Part shown: piece by piece, positions 25,638-34,251 of the stretch
Numbering within the stretch: position 1 is the stretch's first letter
Layout: the number at the start of each line of letters is the position of its first letter
Assembly (NCBI RefSeq): GCF_016908315.1
Contig: NZ_JAFBDQ010000005.1
Coordinates: 188,001 to 252,000, forward strand
Reading direction: 5' to 3'
From: Halanaerobacter jeridensis
Lineage (GTDB): Bacteria; Bacillota; Halanaerobiia; Halobacteroidales; Halobacteroidaceae
DNA: 64,000 bases
The notes under the pieces: model-generated
The model's input: only the letters and a program-made list of their open reading frames with translations
Told to the model about the DNA's origin: nothing
The model's database searches: none
Position numbers and translations under genes: made by a program

Positions 25638-25895
25638 CGAATCCCTCCACTTTTTAAATTTTCTGAATTTTCAGCAAATAACCTTATATAGCTGATGTGG
25701 ATTATAAAATTATAGGGATCATACATATTACGAGTTATATTATTCTAGGGGCAAATTATAAACTAATAATTTATTATTAGACCCTGCTTATTATTAAATA
25801 TCATAATAATACTACTAATCATCCTTGCTTATATGCTTTTTCATCTTATAAAAGGAAGTTTACGGTTGCTCTACTATCTATCCTCACCTCCTTTT
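25638..25895 (-). other. Non-coding stretch between the terminated RNA and xylF, with an orphan ribosome site
   Basis: This AT-rich segment carries an almost ideal ribosome site, AAAAGGAGGTGAGG (25895-25882), with no start codon at a useful distance. The nearest in-frame ATG downstream opens a frame of only nine codons. A complementary CTTCCTTTT lies about 30 bases further on and could mask it. A TATAAT-like sequence lies within TTTATAATTTGC, but I see no convincing -35, so the promoter that serves xylF is not certain. Confidence 0.4.
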
Positions 25896-26048
25896 AAAAC
25901 TAAAAAGAGCTAGAGAAACCTCTTGCTCCACCATAGAAATAATATAGAAGCCCCACTTCTCTATGATGCAACCAGAGTTTTCCCTAGCTCTTGCCTAATC
26001 TAATCAGTAACACGCTAGATGAAAAACGCAAATAATTATTAACTTGTA
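25896..26048 (-). ncRNA. Structured, terminated leader or small RNA upstream of xylF
   Basis: Transcription from the consensus promoter at 26055-26083 would start near 26048. From 25992 to 25905 the RNA folds into one long interrupted hairpin: AAGAGCTAG with CTAGCTCTT at the base, then GGGAAA with UUUCUC, CUC with GAG, UUGC with GCAA, and AUCAUAGA with UCUAUGGU. It is followed by TTTTTAGTTTT. This predicts an RNA of about 150 bases ending before xylF, either a small RNA or an attenuator. It does not match the 6S or SRP RNA signatures I know. Confidence 0.5.
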
Positions 26049-26054
26049 CTTAAA

Positions 26055-26083
26055 ATTATAATAGTCTCTGGTTACTTTGTCAA
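26055..26083 (-). promoter_or_regulatory. Consensus σA promoter upstream of xylF
   Basis: TTGACA and TATAAT are both perfect matches, separated by exactly 17 bases on the minus strand. The promoter lies between the chemoreceptor gene and xylF and faces xylF. Confidence 0.9.
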
Positions 26084-26186
26084 GAAATTTTTAAAATATT
26101 TCCGACTTTTTTCACTTTTTTATCACAATCTTCTCATATAATTACCTTCTATGCTATAATTATAATTCCTTCTTTTTAATTAAATT

Positions 26187-27848
26187 TTATAAATTATATT
26201 CTTCGACTAATTGTTGCAATTCTTGTGCTAATTGAGCTAATTCCTGTGCTGAATTACTTATTTCTGCAGACATACTATCTAAATCATCAGTAGCAGTACT
26301 AACTTGGTCACTATTAGCAGCTAATTCTTCTGCCGAAGCACTAGTTTCTTCAGTCGAAGCACTAGTATCTTCAATTAAATCAGCGATCCCAGAGAATGCC
26401 TCTCCTGTTTCTTCAATCAATTCTGTTCCTTCATCTGTTTTTTCAACTACTGCTCCTATTTCCTGTCGACCTTTTTGAGATTGCTGCTGTGTTTCTTGAA
26501 TTAAATGATTTGCTTTTTCTGTTGCCTGAGCTGTTTCATCAGCTAGATCTTTAATCTCATCTGCGACTACCGCAAAACCTTCTCCCGCTTCTCCAGCTCG
26601 AGCTGCTTCAATACTAGCATTTAAAGCTAATAAATTAGTCTGCTCTGCAATCTCATTAATCATATCTACTATTTCACCAATTTCTTGTGAAGTATCATCT
26701 AAATTATCAATTGTACCTTTAGCTTCTTCAACTGATGTATCTACTTCATTCATTTTAGCAATCGTTTTATTAATTAATTTTTGTCCTTTATCTGTTTTTT
26801 CATAGGTCTGCTGTGCTAAATCAGCTAGTTCTTGACTACTTCGAGAAATTTGATTAATTCCCTGAATCATATCTTCTACATTAGCAGTTGTAGTATCAAT
26901 AGCTGCATTACCTTCCTGGGCTGAAGCCGATAATTGTTGACTATAAGCCGATAAATCTTCAGTTGTATTTAATATTTTCTCTAAAATTTCCCTTTGATCT
27001 TTAATAGCTTGATTAAATCCCCTTGCTAAGTCACCTAATTCATCTTCGCGTTCTAAATTAACTTGAGTATTTAAATTACGCTGGGCAAAATCCTGCACAC
27101 TAGTTAATATTTTGTCAATTCCATTAGTGATATATTTAGATACCATAAATATTACTAAGGCTACAATAACAGTTCCTACAACAAAAACACCTAAAATAAT
27201 CATTAGAGTATTTCTTTTTACTTTATTAATTCTCCCCTTAGCACTATTTAAAGTAGAATTAATAACTGACTCATAACTTCCTGAACCAACTAACCATTCT
27301 GTTCCTGGAATTTGTTCAACATAACCAAATTTAACTTCTTTTTCACCAGTATTAGGATTAGCATACACATACTCCACAAAATGTTTATCATTTTCTAAAG
27401 CTTCAGCAAATGATCTAATGATATACTTTCCATTACTATCTTGTAACCCCCAACGATTAGTACCTTCTAAATCAGGGTCTGGTGGCAAAGAAATAGTTTC
27501 ACCCTGATTATCACCTTTATACTTATAAATGAAAAAATAACCTGCTTCCCCAAATCTAACATCTTTGTTATGCTCTACAATTAATTGTCTTAATTCTTCT
27601 TGTGACAGTTGCGATTGATTCCTTTGATATACTTCTCCTAAACTTTGCGCCATGGAATGAACTGCATTCTGAATTCTTTCTTTTTCTTTTTCTAGTAGTA
27701 CTTTTCTTAAATTAGAATTATTTCTATCTTGTAAACTATCAAATTGATTATTAATAATCAATCCCAGCACCAACATTACAATTAAAAAAGTACCGCCCAC
27801 ACCTATTAGAATTTTATTCTTAATTGATAAGTCCTTAATCCATTTCAC
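26187..27848 (-). CDS. Methyl-accepting chemotaxis protein with single-Cache sensor
   Basis: The 553-residue chemoreceptor has a first membrane segment at about residues 11-30. A single Cache domain (sCache_2-like, about 45-205) shows [56 protein letters not shown] and [12 protein letters not shown]. After a second membrane segment (about 213-237) come HAMP and the signalling domain, with the tip [18 protein letters not shown] and [18 protein letters not shown]. The start is GTG with GGGAGGTGG upstream. Its cytoplasmic half is nearly identical to that of the chemoreceptor on the other side of xylFGH, while the sensors are unrelated. This points to domain duplication with sensor exchange. Confidence 0.92.
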   Translation of the reverse strand: MKWIKDLSIKNKILIGVGGTFLIVMLVLGLIINNQFDSLQDRNNSNLRKVLLEKEKERIQNAVHSMAQSLGEVYQRNQSQLSQEELRQLIVEHNKDVRFGEAGYFFIYKYKGDNQGETISLPPDPDLEGTNRWGLQDSNGKYIIRSFAEALENDKHFVEYVYANPNTGEKEVKFGYVEQIPGTEWLVGSGSYESVINSTLNSAKGRINKVKRNTLMIILGVFVVGTVIVALVIFMVSKYITNGIDKILTSVQDFAQRNLNTQVNLEREDELGDLARGFNQAIKDQREILEKILNTTEDLSAYSQQLSASAQEGNAAIDTTTANVEDMIQGINQISRSSQELADLAQQTYEKTDKGQKLINKTIAKMNEVDTSVEEAKGTIDNLDDTSQEIGEIVDMINEIAEQTNLLALNASIEAARAGEAGEGFAVVADEIKDLADETAQATEKANHLIQETQQQSQKGRQEIGAVVEKTDEGTELIEETGEAFSGIADLIEDTSASTEETSASAEELAANSDQVSTATDDLDSMSAEISNSAQELAQLAQELQQLVEEYNL

Positions 27849-27993
27849 AGTTCCACCTCCCTATTCTACTTTTAAAACAAACTAATCTATATTTATTTTT
27901 AATTATATTTGTAGTGTTAATTATTTAATTCCACATAATTTTACATATTCCTTTATTATTTTTTGATTTATTATATTTTTAGTCAAAAATAAC

Positions 27994-28028
27994 CAAAAAA
28001 ATAATAAAGTGGGCATCTGCCCACTTTA
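27994..28028 (-). terminator. Intrinsic terminator after the EIIC-like gene (end of the nad transcript)
   Basis: On the minus strand AAAGTGGGC and GCCCACTTT form a perfect 9-bp stem with an AGAT loop, followed by ATTATTTTTTT. Confidence 0.88.
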
Positions 28029-28041
28029 ACTAAAAGATATT

Positions 28042-29055
28042 TTATAGATCTAACAATAGATCATTTTCTTTAATTAATCCCCATTTACGCATTAATTCTG
28101 CAAAAATAATAGTTAATATTGCGGGGAGAATAAAATGAAGTAGTAAAATAGGCCATAAAACATTAGAATTCATTGCTTCAATAGTACCAAACTGTCCTAC
28201 TAAACCAGCTGTTCCCATTCCTGAACCAATTGGAATATTCTTCATTTTAAAGACTGTTGTTGCTAATGGCCCCAAAATTGCCCCACTTAAAGTTGGCGGT
28301 ATCCAGACCAGAGGATTATGCACAATATTCGGCATCTGCAGCATAGATGTTCCCAATCCCTGACTGACTAAACCGCCCATCCCATTTTCTCGATAACTCA
28401 TTACAGCAAAGCCAACCATTTGAGCACTACAACCTACAGTAGCAGCACCAGCAGCTAAACCACTTAATTTTAGCATTAATCCAATTGCTGCACTACTAAT
28501 TGGTAAAGTTAACGCCATCCCCATTAAAGTAGAAACTATAACTCCCATCGGAACTGGCTGTAATTGAGTAGCCTTCATAATCACTTGCCCTAAATATTTC
28601 ATAAAACTATTAATCCCCGGGCCAACAAATTTAGCCATTAAGCCCCCGGTAATAATTACTATACTAGGAGTCAACACAATATCTAATTTTGTTTCTTTAG
28701 AGATCAACTTCCCAAATTCTGCTCCAATTACTGCTGCTAAAAAAGCTCCCACCGGACCACCAAGTTCTGCCCCAGCTCCTCCTGTAACAGCTGAAGTAAA
28801 CATTACTAAAGGTGGAGCTTCTAGTCCATAAGCAACAGCTACTCCAATTGCTGGTCCCATCATTGTTTTAGCTATTTCATAAAAATCAATCAATAACGGT
28901 ATATTTAACTTTTGGCCTAATACTTTCAAAATTAAACCTACAATTAGTGAAGCAAATAATCCTTTAGCCATTGAACCTAAGGCCTGAATTCCATAACGCT
29001 TAACTGATATTTCAATATTCTTTTTAGCTAAAAATTCTTTAAGCTGTTTTCCCAT
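28042..29055 (-). CDS. PTS EIIC-like membrane permease (PTS_EIIC_2 family)
   Basis: The 337-residue integral membrane protein has about eight to ten hydrophobic segments and resembles the PTS_EIIC_2 family. Family-like stretches are GLFASLIVGLILKVLGQ, GPAIGVAVAYGLEAPPLVMF, LGGPVGAFLAAVIGAEFGKL and NPLVWIPPTLSGAILGP. No EIIA or EIIB partner lies nearby, so phosphotransfer activity is doubtful. ATG 29055 is preferred, with GGGAG 8 bases upstream. It overlaps nadC by 17 bases and ends at the operon terminator, so it belongs to the nadABC transcript. A role in moving a vitamin B3 compound or other NAD-related solute is a reasonable inference, but unproven. Confidence 0.75.
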   Translation of the reverse strand: MGKQLKEFLAKKNIEISVKRYGIQALGSMAKGLFASLIVGLILKVLGQKLNIPLLIDFYEIAKTMMGPAIGVAVAYGLEAPPLVMFTSAVTGGAGAELGGPVGAFLAAVIGAEFGKLISKETKLDIVLTPSIVIITGGLMAKFVGPGINSFMKYLGQVIMKATQLQPVPMGVIVSTLMGMALTLPISSAAIGLMLKLSGLAAGAATVGCSAQMVGFAVMSYRENGMGGLVSQGLGTSMLQMPNIVHNPLVWIPPTLSGAILGPLATTVFKMKNIPIGSGMGTAGLVGQFGTIEAMNSNVLWPILLLHFILPAILTIIFAELMRKWGLIKENDLLLDL

Positions 29056-29902
29056 TATTATCACTCCCTACTAAATCAAAACTAATATCTAAGGAATTAC
29101 TGCTATGAGTTAGTGCTCCTACAGAAATTATATCAACTCCTGTTTTAGCAACATCTACCACTGTAGATGCATTAATTCCACCAGAAGCTTCAACTATTGC
29201 TCTTCCATTTATCAACTCTACTGCTTCTTTCATTAGATTTACTTCCATATTATCTAACATTATTATATCAGCTTTTGCTCTAAGTGCCTCTTCAACCTGC
29301 TCTAAAGTTTCAGCTTCTACTTCTATTTTAACTGTATGTGACACATTATTTCGCACCTTATCTACTGCAGCCCCAAGACTTGCTACAGCTGCTAGATGAT
29401 TATCTTTAATCATTACTGCATCATATAATCCCTGCCGGTGATTAAAACCTCCACCTAAACGGACTGCTGCTTTTTCTAAAATTCTTAACCCCGGAGTTGT
29501 CTTCCGAGTATCTACAATTCGCACTTCAAAATCTGCTACCAGATCACTAAATTTTCTAGTTGTAGTAGCTATACCAGACATCCGCTGTAAAAAATTCAAA
29601 GCTACTCGCTCTGCTGTTAATAAAGAAGCAGTAGCACCACTAATTTCTGCAATTTTGCCTCCTGCTCTTACTCTAGCTCCTTCATCAACACAAGCTTCAA
29701 ACTCAATTTCATTATCTAAAGTGCTAAACACAAGTTCGACCACTTCTAAACCAGCTACTACTCCTTCTTCTTTCACCTTAATAATTCCCTGACTAATTTG
29801 ACCAGAATCAATCAATGACTCAGTAGTCAAATCTCCAGTTCCTATATCTTCTTCTAAAGCCATTTTAATTTTTTGTAAAACTTGAGGTTTCTTTAAATTC
29901 AA
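29039..29902 (-). CDS. nadC: Nicotinate-nucleotide pyrophosphorylase (quinolinate phosphoribosyltransferase)
   Basis: The enzyme of about 287 residues converts quinolinate and PRPP to nicotinate mononucleotide, the third step of de novo NAD synthesis. Motifs are LEEDIGTGDLTTESL, ALNFLQRMSGIATTT, DTRKTTPGLRILEKAAVRLG, HRQGLYDAVMIKDNHL, KIEVEAETLEQ, IIMLDNM and EASGGIN. I chose the TTG at 29902 because GGAGGG lies 9 bases upstream; an ATG at 29923 precedes that ribosome site. It overlaps the end of nadB by 38 bases and the EIIC-like gene by 17, so the cluster is tightly coupled. Confidence 0.94.
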   Translation of the reverse strand: MNLKKPQVLQKIKMALEEDIGTGDLTTESLIDSGQISQGIIKVKEEGVVAGLEVVELVFSTLDNEIEFEACVDEGARVRAGGKIAEISGATASLLTAERVALNFLQRMSGIATTTRKFSDLVADFEVRIVDTRKTTPGLRILEKAAVRLGGGFNHRQGLYDAVMIKDNHLAAVASLGAAVDKVRNNVSHTVKIEVEAETLEQVEEALRAKADIIMLDNMEVNLMKEAVELINGRAIVEASGGINASTVVDVAKTGVDIISVGALTHSSNSLDISFDLVGSDNNGKTA

Positions 29903-31502
29903 TTTTTTCTGCCCTCCATTCATTTTGACGCTGTATTACAATATGTTTTTTCCATTCTGCTCTAGATTGAGGATAATTTATCCGATAATGAGCCCCTCTA
30001 CTTTCTGTTCTTAACAGCGTAGATTTCATAATTAAATAAGCAACAGTTAACATATTTTGTACTTCCCAAGCCTTAACTTCAGTTAAACGCAATTCTAATA
30101 ACTGTAATTTTTCCTCTATCTCCCTTAAAGCAGTTTGTAAATCATTTTGCTTTCTAATTATTCCTACACTACTCATCATTAAATTTTGCAATTTTCTTTT
30201 TAAGCTTGTTAAATCTATATCTGATTTATTGATTTTAGCTGCACTATTAAAATTGAATTCAGTAACTAATTTATAATCTTCTTCTTTAATTTTTTCAGCA
30301 GCTCGATGACCATAAACTAAACCCTCTAACAAAGAATTACTTGCTAATCTATTAGCACCATGCACAGCTAAACAAGCAGTTTCTCCACACGCATATAATC
30401 TTTGCACACTAGTTTGAGCATCAATATTAATTTTAATACCACCCATAAAATAATGAGCTGCAGGCTTAACTGGAATATAGTCCTGACTAATATCAATTCC
30501 TAAGGCTAAACAGTTTTGATAAATAGTCGGAAATCTGCTCTTAATAAAATCTGCACCTAATTCAGTTAAATCTAAGTAGACATAATCTTCTTCCTGTTCT
30601 ACTAATTCCTGCTTAATAGCTCGGGCTACTATATCACGCGGAGCTAATTCAGCTGATTCATGGTATTCTGACATAAACCTTTGACCATTAGCAGTTCTCA
30701 ACTTAGCTCCTTCTCCTCGTACAGCCTCGGAAATCAAAAATTCATCAGCATCTTCTATATTCAATACTGTAGGATGAAATTGCATCATTTCTAAGTCCAT
30801 TACTTCTGCTCCAGCCCGATAGGCCATAGCAATTCCATCTCCAGTTGCAACTTCTGGATTAGAAGTAAATGAATATAACTGTCCACTACCACCAGTAGCT
30901 AATATAACAGCTCGAGATTGATAAAGCAAATATTCATCTGCCTCTTTATCATAAACATATGCTCCATAACATCTATTATCTTCGGTAATTAGGTCCACAA
31001 CAAAACTATTATCCTGACCTTTAATTTGAGGATGCTGACGAACTTGCTCCACTAACTTATTACTAATTTCTTTTCCTGTCGCATCACCACCAGCATGCAG
31101 AATTCGAGATTTGCTATGACCTCCTTCTTTAGTCAAAGCAAAATTTTCATTATTTTTATCAAATTCAACTCCCCAAGCAACTAATTTTTCAATCTGCTCT
31201 TTGGCCTCCGAAACTAATATATCTACAGCACAAGGAGTACACAATCCCGCTCCAGCTTTAATAGTATCTTGATAATGCATCTCAGGACTATCTTCCTTGG
31301 CCCAAGCAGTAGCAATTCCACCTTGAGCATATCTAGTATTACTCTCTGCAAAACTTTCTTTGCTTAAAACAGTTACCTCTCCTGCTTCTGCAAGTTCAAG
31401 GGCAGAAGTTAAACCAGCAATGCCAGTTCCAATCACTAAATAATCAGTAGTTATTCTTTTACAATTATTCATATTTAAATTAACTAGATATCTAGGCAGC
31501 AT
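29865..31502 (-). CDS. nadB: L-aspartate oxidase
   Basis: The 545-residue flavoprotein oxidises L-aspartate to iminoaspartate, the first step of de novo NAD synthesis; in anaerobes fumarate or another acceptor replaces oxygen. The FAD motif DYLVIGTGIAGLTSALELAE is near the N-terminus. The succinate-dehydrogenase-like motifs NTRYAQGGIATA, HAGGDATG, VILATGGSGQLY, MEMMQFHPTVL-like (here LEMMQFHPTVLN), LISEAVRGEGA and AAHYFMGGI follow, with ANRLASNSLLEGLVYG late. A helical C-terminal domain completes it. GAGG lies 8 bases before the ATG. It follows nadA by 16 bases. Confidence 0.95.
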   Translation of the reverse strand: MLPRYLVNLNMNNCKRITTDYLVIGTGIAGLTSALELAEAGEVTVLSKESFAESNTRYAQGGIATAWAKEDSPEMHYQDTIKAGAGLCTPCAVDILVSEAKEQIEKLVAWGVEFDKNNENFALTKEGGHSKSRILHAGGDATGKEISNKLVEQVRQHPQIKGQDNSFVVDLITEDNRCYGAYVYDKEADEYLLYQSRAVILATGGSGQLYSFTSNPEVATGDGIAMAYRAGAEVMDLEMMQFHPTVLNIEDADEFLISEAVRGEGAKLRTANGQRFMSEYHESAELAPRDIVARAIKQELVEQEEDYVYLDLTELGADFIKSRFPTIYQNCLALGIDISQDYIPVKPAAHYFMGGIKINIDAQTSVQRLYACGETACLAVHGANRLASNSLLEGLVYGHRAAEKIKEEDYKLVTEFNFNSAAKINKSDIDLTSLKRKLQNLMMSSVGIIRKQNDLQTALREIEEKLQLLELRLTEVKAWEVQNMLTVAYLIMKSTLLRTESRGAHYRINYPQSRAEWKKHIVIQRQNEWRAEKIEFKETSSFTKN

Positions 31503-31518
31503 ATTATCAACCTCATCT

Positions 31519-32427
31519 TTAATTACTTAATTTTAACATCCTATTTAGAGCCTCTTGAGCCTTACTTCTAATTTCTTTAGGAACAGTAATTTGATAGTTC
31601 ATATTTTCTAAAGCTTCTACTATATCACTTACTGTTGTTAATTTCATATTTTGACAGATCAACCCCTGACTTAAAATGTAAAATGTCTTATTAGGATTAT
31701 CCTGTTGTAACTTATGTAAAATTCCCATTTCAGTTCCTACTACAATCTTTTCTGTATCAGTCTTTTGAGCATAATCTATAATTTGAGCAGTACTCCCCAC
31801 AAAATCTGCTGCTTTTACAACTTCTGGATCACATTCGGGATGCACTACAACTTTAGCTTCCGGATGAATATCACGCACCTGTTTAATATCTGCTTCTTTA
31901 ACACGGCAATGAGTTGGGCAATAGCCAAGGTCACAAATAATCTCTTTATCTGTCTTTTGAGCTACATAATTACCCAGATTTTTATCTGGAACAAAAATAA
32001 TTTTTTCACTATCTAAACTTTCTACAATATCTACTGCATTTGAAGATGTGCAGCATACATCACTCTCAGCCTTGACCGCAGCTGAAGAATTAACATAACA
32101 AACAACTGTAGCTTCTGGATATTCTGTCTTTAATTCTCGCAAATCATCTATTGACATCATTTCTGCCATCGGGCAACCAGCATTTCTTTGCGGCAGTAAT
32201 ACAGTTTTGTCAGGAGATAAAATTGCTGCACTTTCAGCCATAAATTTAACCCCACAGAATACAATAGTTTCAGCTTCCAAATTAGCAGCTTTTCTACTTA
32301 AGCCTAATGAATCACCTGTATAATCTGCTAAATCTTGAATCTCATCTTCTTGATAATTATGGGCCAAAATCACTGCATCTTTCTTCTTCTTCAAATTATT
32401 AATTTTAGCAACTAACTTTTCTTTCAT
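31519..32427 (-). CDS. nadA: Quinolinate synthase
   Basis: The 302-residue 4Fe-4S enzyme condenses iminoaspartate with dihydroxyacetone phosphate to quinolinate. Visible features are ILAHNYQEDEIQDLADYTGD at the N-terminus, VFCGVKFMAESAAIL with a first cluster cysteine region, CYVNSSAAVKAESDVCCTSS, VVVHPECDPEV, STAQIIDY, VGTEMGILH and ILSQGLICQNMKLTT with the last ligand cysteine. The ATG at 32427 has AGGTGG at normal spacing; GTG codons further upstream overlap that site. It is first in the operon and lies behind a promoter that overlaps a palindromic operator. Confidence 0.95.
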   Translation of the reverse strand: MKEKLVAKINNLKKKKDAVILAHNYQEDEIQDLADYTGDSLGLSRKAANLEAETIVFCGVKFMAESAAILSPDKTVLLPQRNAGCPMAEMMSIDDLRELKTEYPEATVVCYVNSSAAVKAESDVCCTSSNAVDIVESLDSEKIIFVPDKNLGNYVAQKTDKEIICDLGYCPTHCRVKEADIKQVRDIHPEAKVVVHPECDPEVVKAADFVGSTAQIIDYAQKTDTEKIVVGTEMGILHKLQQDNPNKTFYILSQGLICQNMKLTTVSDIVEALENMNYQITVPKEIRSKAQEALNRMLKLSN

Positions 32428-32481
32428 TTTTTCCACCACCTAAAATAATTTAACTTTCGTTAATTTTATCACTTTTATCTA

Positions 32482-32521
32482 ATTTTATAATCTCCTTTGT
32501 GTAATGTCAAGTGTCTTTACA
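32482..32521 (-). promoter_or_regulatory. nadA promoter with overlapping palindrome (probable NiaR operator)
   Basis: TTGACA (32510-32505) and TAAAAT (32487-32482) are separated by 17 bases on the minus strand. The 22-bp inverted repeat at 32500-32521, TGTAAAGACA-CT-TGACATTACA, matches itself at 8 of 10 positions per arm and covers the -35 box. A repressor bound there would block RNA polymerase. The niaR gene is 850 bases upstream, so NiaR is the obvious candidate (inference). Confidence 0.7.
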
Positions 32522-32533
32522 CCTTATTTAATA

Positions 32534-32569
32534 ATAAAACAGTAGATAAGAATTAGCTTATCTACTGTA
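32534..32569 (-). terminator. Intrinsic terminator after the membrane protein gene
   Basis: CAGTAGATAAG and CTTATCTACTG form a perfect 11-bp stem with a 6-base loop, followed by TTTTATTATT on the minus strand. It separates the membrane protein gene from the nad operon. Confidence 0.88.
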
Positions 32570-32599
32570 ATATATAGCTTATATTTAAAATAATCAATA

Positions 32600-33307
32600 T
32601 TAATTCTGCCAGGATCTAATTAAAGACGAAACCCCTTGAATAAAGAATACACCAGCTACCCAATAATAAACAAAATCAGGATAAAGTAAAATTAAAGCTC
32701 CTACTCCTAAGTAAATGATCCCCGTAAAAAGTAAACTTGCCCGCTCTGTTTTATTCGTTTTTTCACTCACGATATCAGCCACCTTTATAAAACTTGTGTG
32801 ATCTAGGAGAGTATTCCAAGTCCAAGAATGTAAATTAGAGTCTAACAATTCATTTCTCACTTCACGCCAAAAATAAGGGAAAAAGACAATATTCAAAAAT
32901 ATACCAATTAAAAATAGACTTAATAAGTAAGTTACGCCTGAATAATAATCACCCCAAGTTAATAGCAATCCACTTTCATCCATGAAGAGTCCTAAACCTA
33001 TACCATAAATAATAGCAGCCTGTCGGCGATTAAAATAATTAGACCCCACAATCGAAATCCAAGCTGCAAAACAAATTAATAAAATACCAAAATAAAAATG
33101 ATGTACATGATGACCAAATAGAATTATATTACGCCCAATATGAAAAGTAGCATCGGGAGTTAAACCTTCTTTAGCTACTTGAGCAAATTTAGTTTCTGCT
33201 GAACCTGCTATTAAAACCATTAGTCTAATTGTCAAAAATGAAAGCAAATAAGAAATAGTAATCAAAAAAGGTATCCTCTCATCCTTTTTGATAGTGACTT
33301 TAACCAC
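32600..33307 (-). CDS. Integral membrane protein of unknown function
   Basis: I do not recognise this family with certainty. The product of about 235 residues has six or seven hydrophobic segments. A histidine-rich loop, FGHHVHHFYFGILL, lies after the second segment, and a GIGLGLFMDESGLLLTWGDY segment after the third. The histidines could bind metal or heme, but this is a guess. The start is uncertain: the GTG at 33307 lies inside an AAAGGGGTGG ribosome-like site, while a TTG at 33265 has GAGAGG 9 bases upstream. It lies 68 bases downstream of niaR and ends at its own terminator, so it may share the niaR transcript. Confidence 0.6.
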   Translation of the reverse strand: MVKVTIKKDERIPFLITISYLLSFLTIRLMVLIAGSAETKFAQVAKEGLTPDATFHIGRNIILFGHHVHHFYFGILLICFAAWISIVGSNYFNRRQAAIIYGIGLGLFMDESGLLLTWGDYYSGVTYLLSLFLIGIFLNIVFFPYFWREVRNELLDSNLHSWTWNTLLDHTSFIKVADIVSEKTNKTERASLLFTGIIYLGVGALILLYPDFVYYWVAGVFFIQGVSSLIRSWQN

Positions 33308-33375
33308 CCCTTTCTGATTAACTTCAAATATATCTTACTTACTATAGATATTTTTATTATTTATCAAATACTAAA

Positions 33376-33900
33376 TTAATAATCCTCTAGTATAAATCCT
33401 TTTTCTTTTAATTTATCTTTAATCAAAGTTAAAACCTCTTCATTTAATGCTTCTATAGTATGCAAATGTACTCCATCCGTTAAAGTTGATAACGGTTTTA
33501 CTTCTTTATTTTCATAATCTTCCATAAAATCTTCCAAATCAGATTTGGATTGAATTACTAACCTTCCTTTCAGTTCACCATACATAGGGTGTTCTACTAC
33601 TACATCAGCAATCCGTCCTCCATATTTAATAATTGTCTCTAATTCTTCTTGTACATCTTCTGCAGCAACTCCATGTTGACAAGCAATTATTTGCTGAACC
33701 ATATTATCATTATTATCAGAGATTATATACCCTTTTGAAGTAGCTAAAATCTCATGCCCTTCAGCTCTCAATAACGCAATATCCTGTACTATCACCTGGC
33801 GGCTAACTTCAAATAAATCAGCTAAGTTGGAACCAGTAATTGGAGATTGACTAACTTGTAATTTATTTAAAAGTTCTTCCCTTCTATCTGTGGTAGACAT
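33376..33900 (-). CDS. niaR: Transcriptional repressor NiaR (HTH_11 plus 3H domain)
   Basis: The 174-residue regulator has an N-terminal winged helix (about 5-60: LLNKLQVSQSPITGSNLADL, VSRQVIVQDIALLRAEG). Its C-terminal 3H domain is named for three conserved histidines, visible here in CQHGV, VEHPMYG and DGVHLHTIEA. NiaR senses nicotinate and represses NAD synthesis and niacin uptake genes in Firmicutes. The nadABC operon next to it, with a palindrome over its promoter, fits that role. The ATG at 33900 has GAGGTG 6 bases upstream; a GTG at 33909 lies inside that site. Confidence 0.92.
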   Translation of the reverse strand: MSTTDRREELLNKLQVSQSPITGSNLADLFEVSRQVIVQDIALLRAEGHEILATSKGYIISDNNDNMVQQIIACQHGVAAEDVQEELETIIKYGGRIADVVVEHPMYGELKGRLVIQSKSDLEDFMEDYENKEVKPLSTLTDGVHLHTIEALNEEVLTLIKDKLKEKGFILEDY

Positions 33901-34061
33901 ATTATGCACCTCGCAATACTTTTTTTCTAAAATAATTTAATATTTTGTCTGCTACTAAGTTACAAATTAATAATCATTTTTAATTTGTATCAATTATAAC
34001 ATATTGTTCCTGAATTACAAACTAAAATTTATCCTAATTACTATTGAAAAGTTCAAATTAC

Positions 34062-34090
34062 AAAAAGTCGACCTTTTCAGGCCGACTTTA
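34062..34090 (-). terminator. Intrinsic terminator after the DUF1540 gene
   Basis: AAGTCGGCC and GGTCGACTT form a 9-bp stem with one G-U pair around TGAAAA, followed by TTTG on the minus strand. Confidence 0.75.
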
Positions 34091-34093
34091 AAT

Positions 34094-34243
34094 CTATTCT
34101 CTCAAAAAATTTTTACATTTAGTCTGCGCTGCCCTTCGAGCAAATTCTCCATTATCATCACAGGTCACAGTAATTTCTTCTAATGAACAATGTTTCTTAA
34201 CATTATTAGCACAACTTTCTACATTACATTTTATTTTGGCCAT
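34094..34243 (-). CDS. Small cysteine-containing DUF1540 protein
   Basis: A 49-residue protein begins MAKIKCNVESCANNVKKHC and ends TKCKNFLRE. The pattern of C6, C11, C19, C28 and C43 matches DUF1540 proteins of Firmicutes (short, with a C-x4-C start and a C-x-x-F end), which are thought to bind a metal but have no known role. AGGTGG lies 4 bases upstream of the ATG. It follows the acidic small gene by 8 bases and ends before a terminator, so the two form a mini-operon. Confidence 0.8.
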   Translation of the reverse strand: MAKIKCNVESCANNVKKHCSLEEITVTCDDNGEFARRAAQTKCKNFLRE

Positions 34244-34251
34244 CAAACCAC

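Noticed and set aside
25896-26048. Assigning the RNA upstream of xylF to 6S or SRP RNA
   Set aside because: It lacks the 6S central bubble arrangement and the conserved GGAA/AGCA apical motif of SRP RNA, so it is left unnamed.
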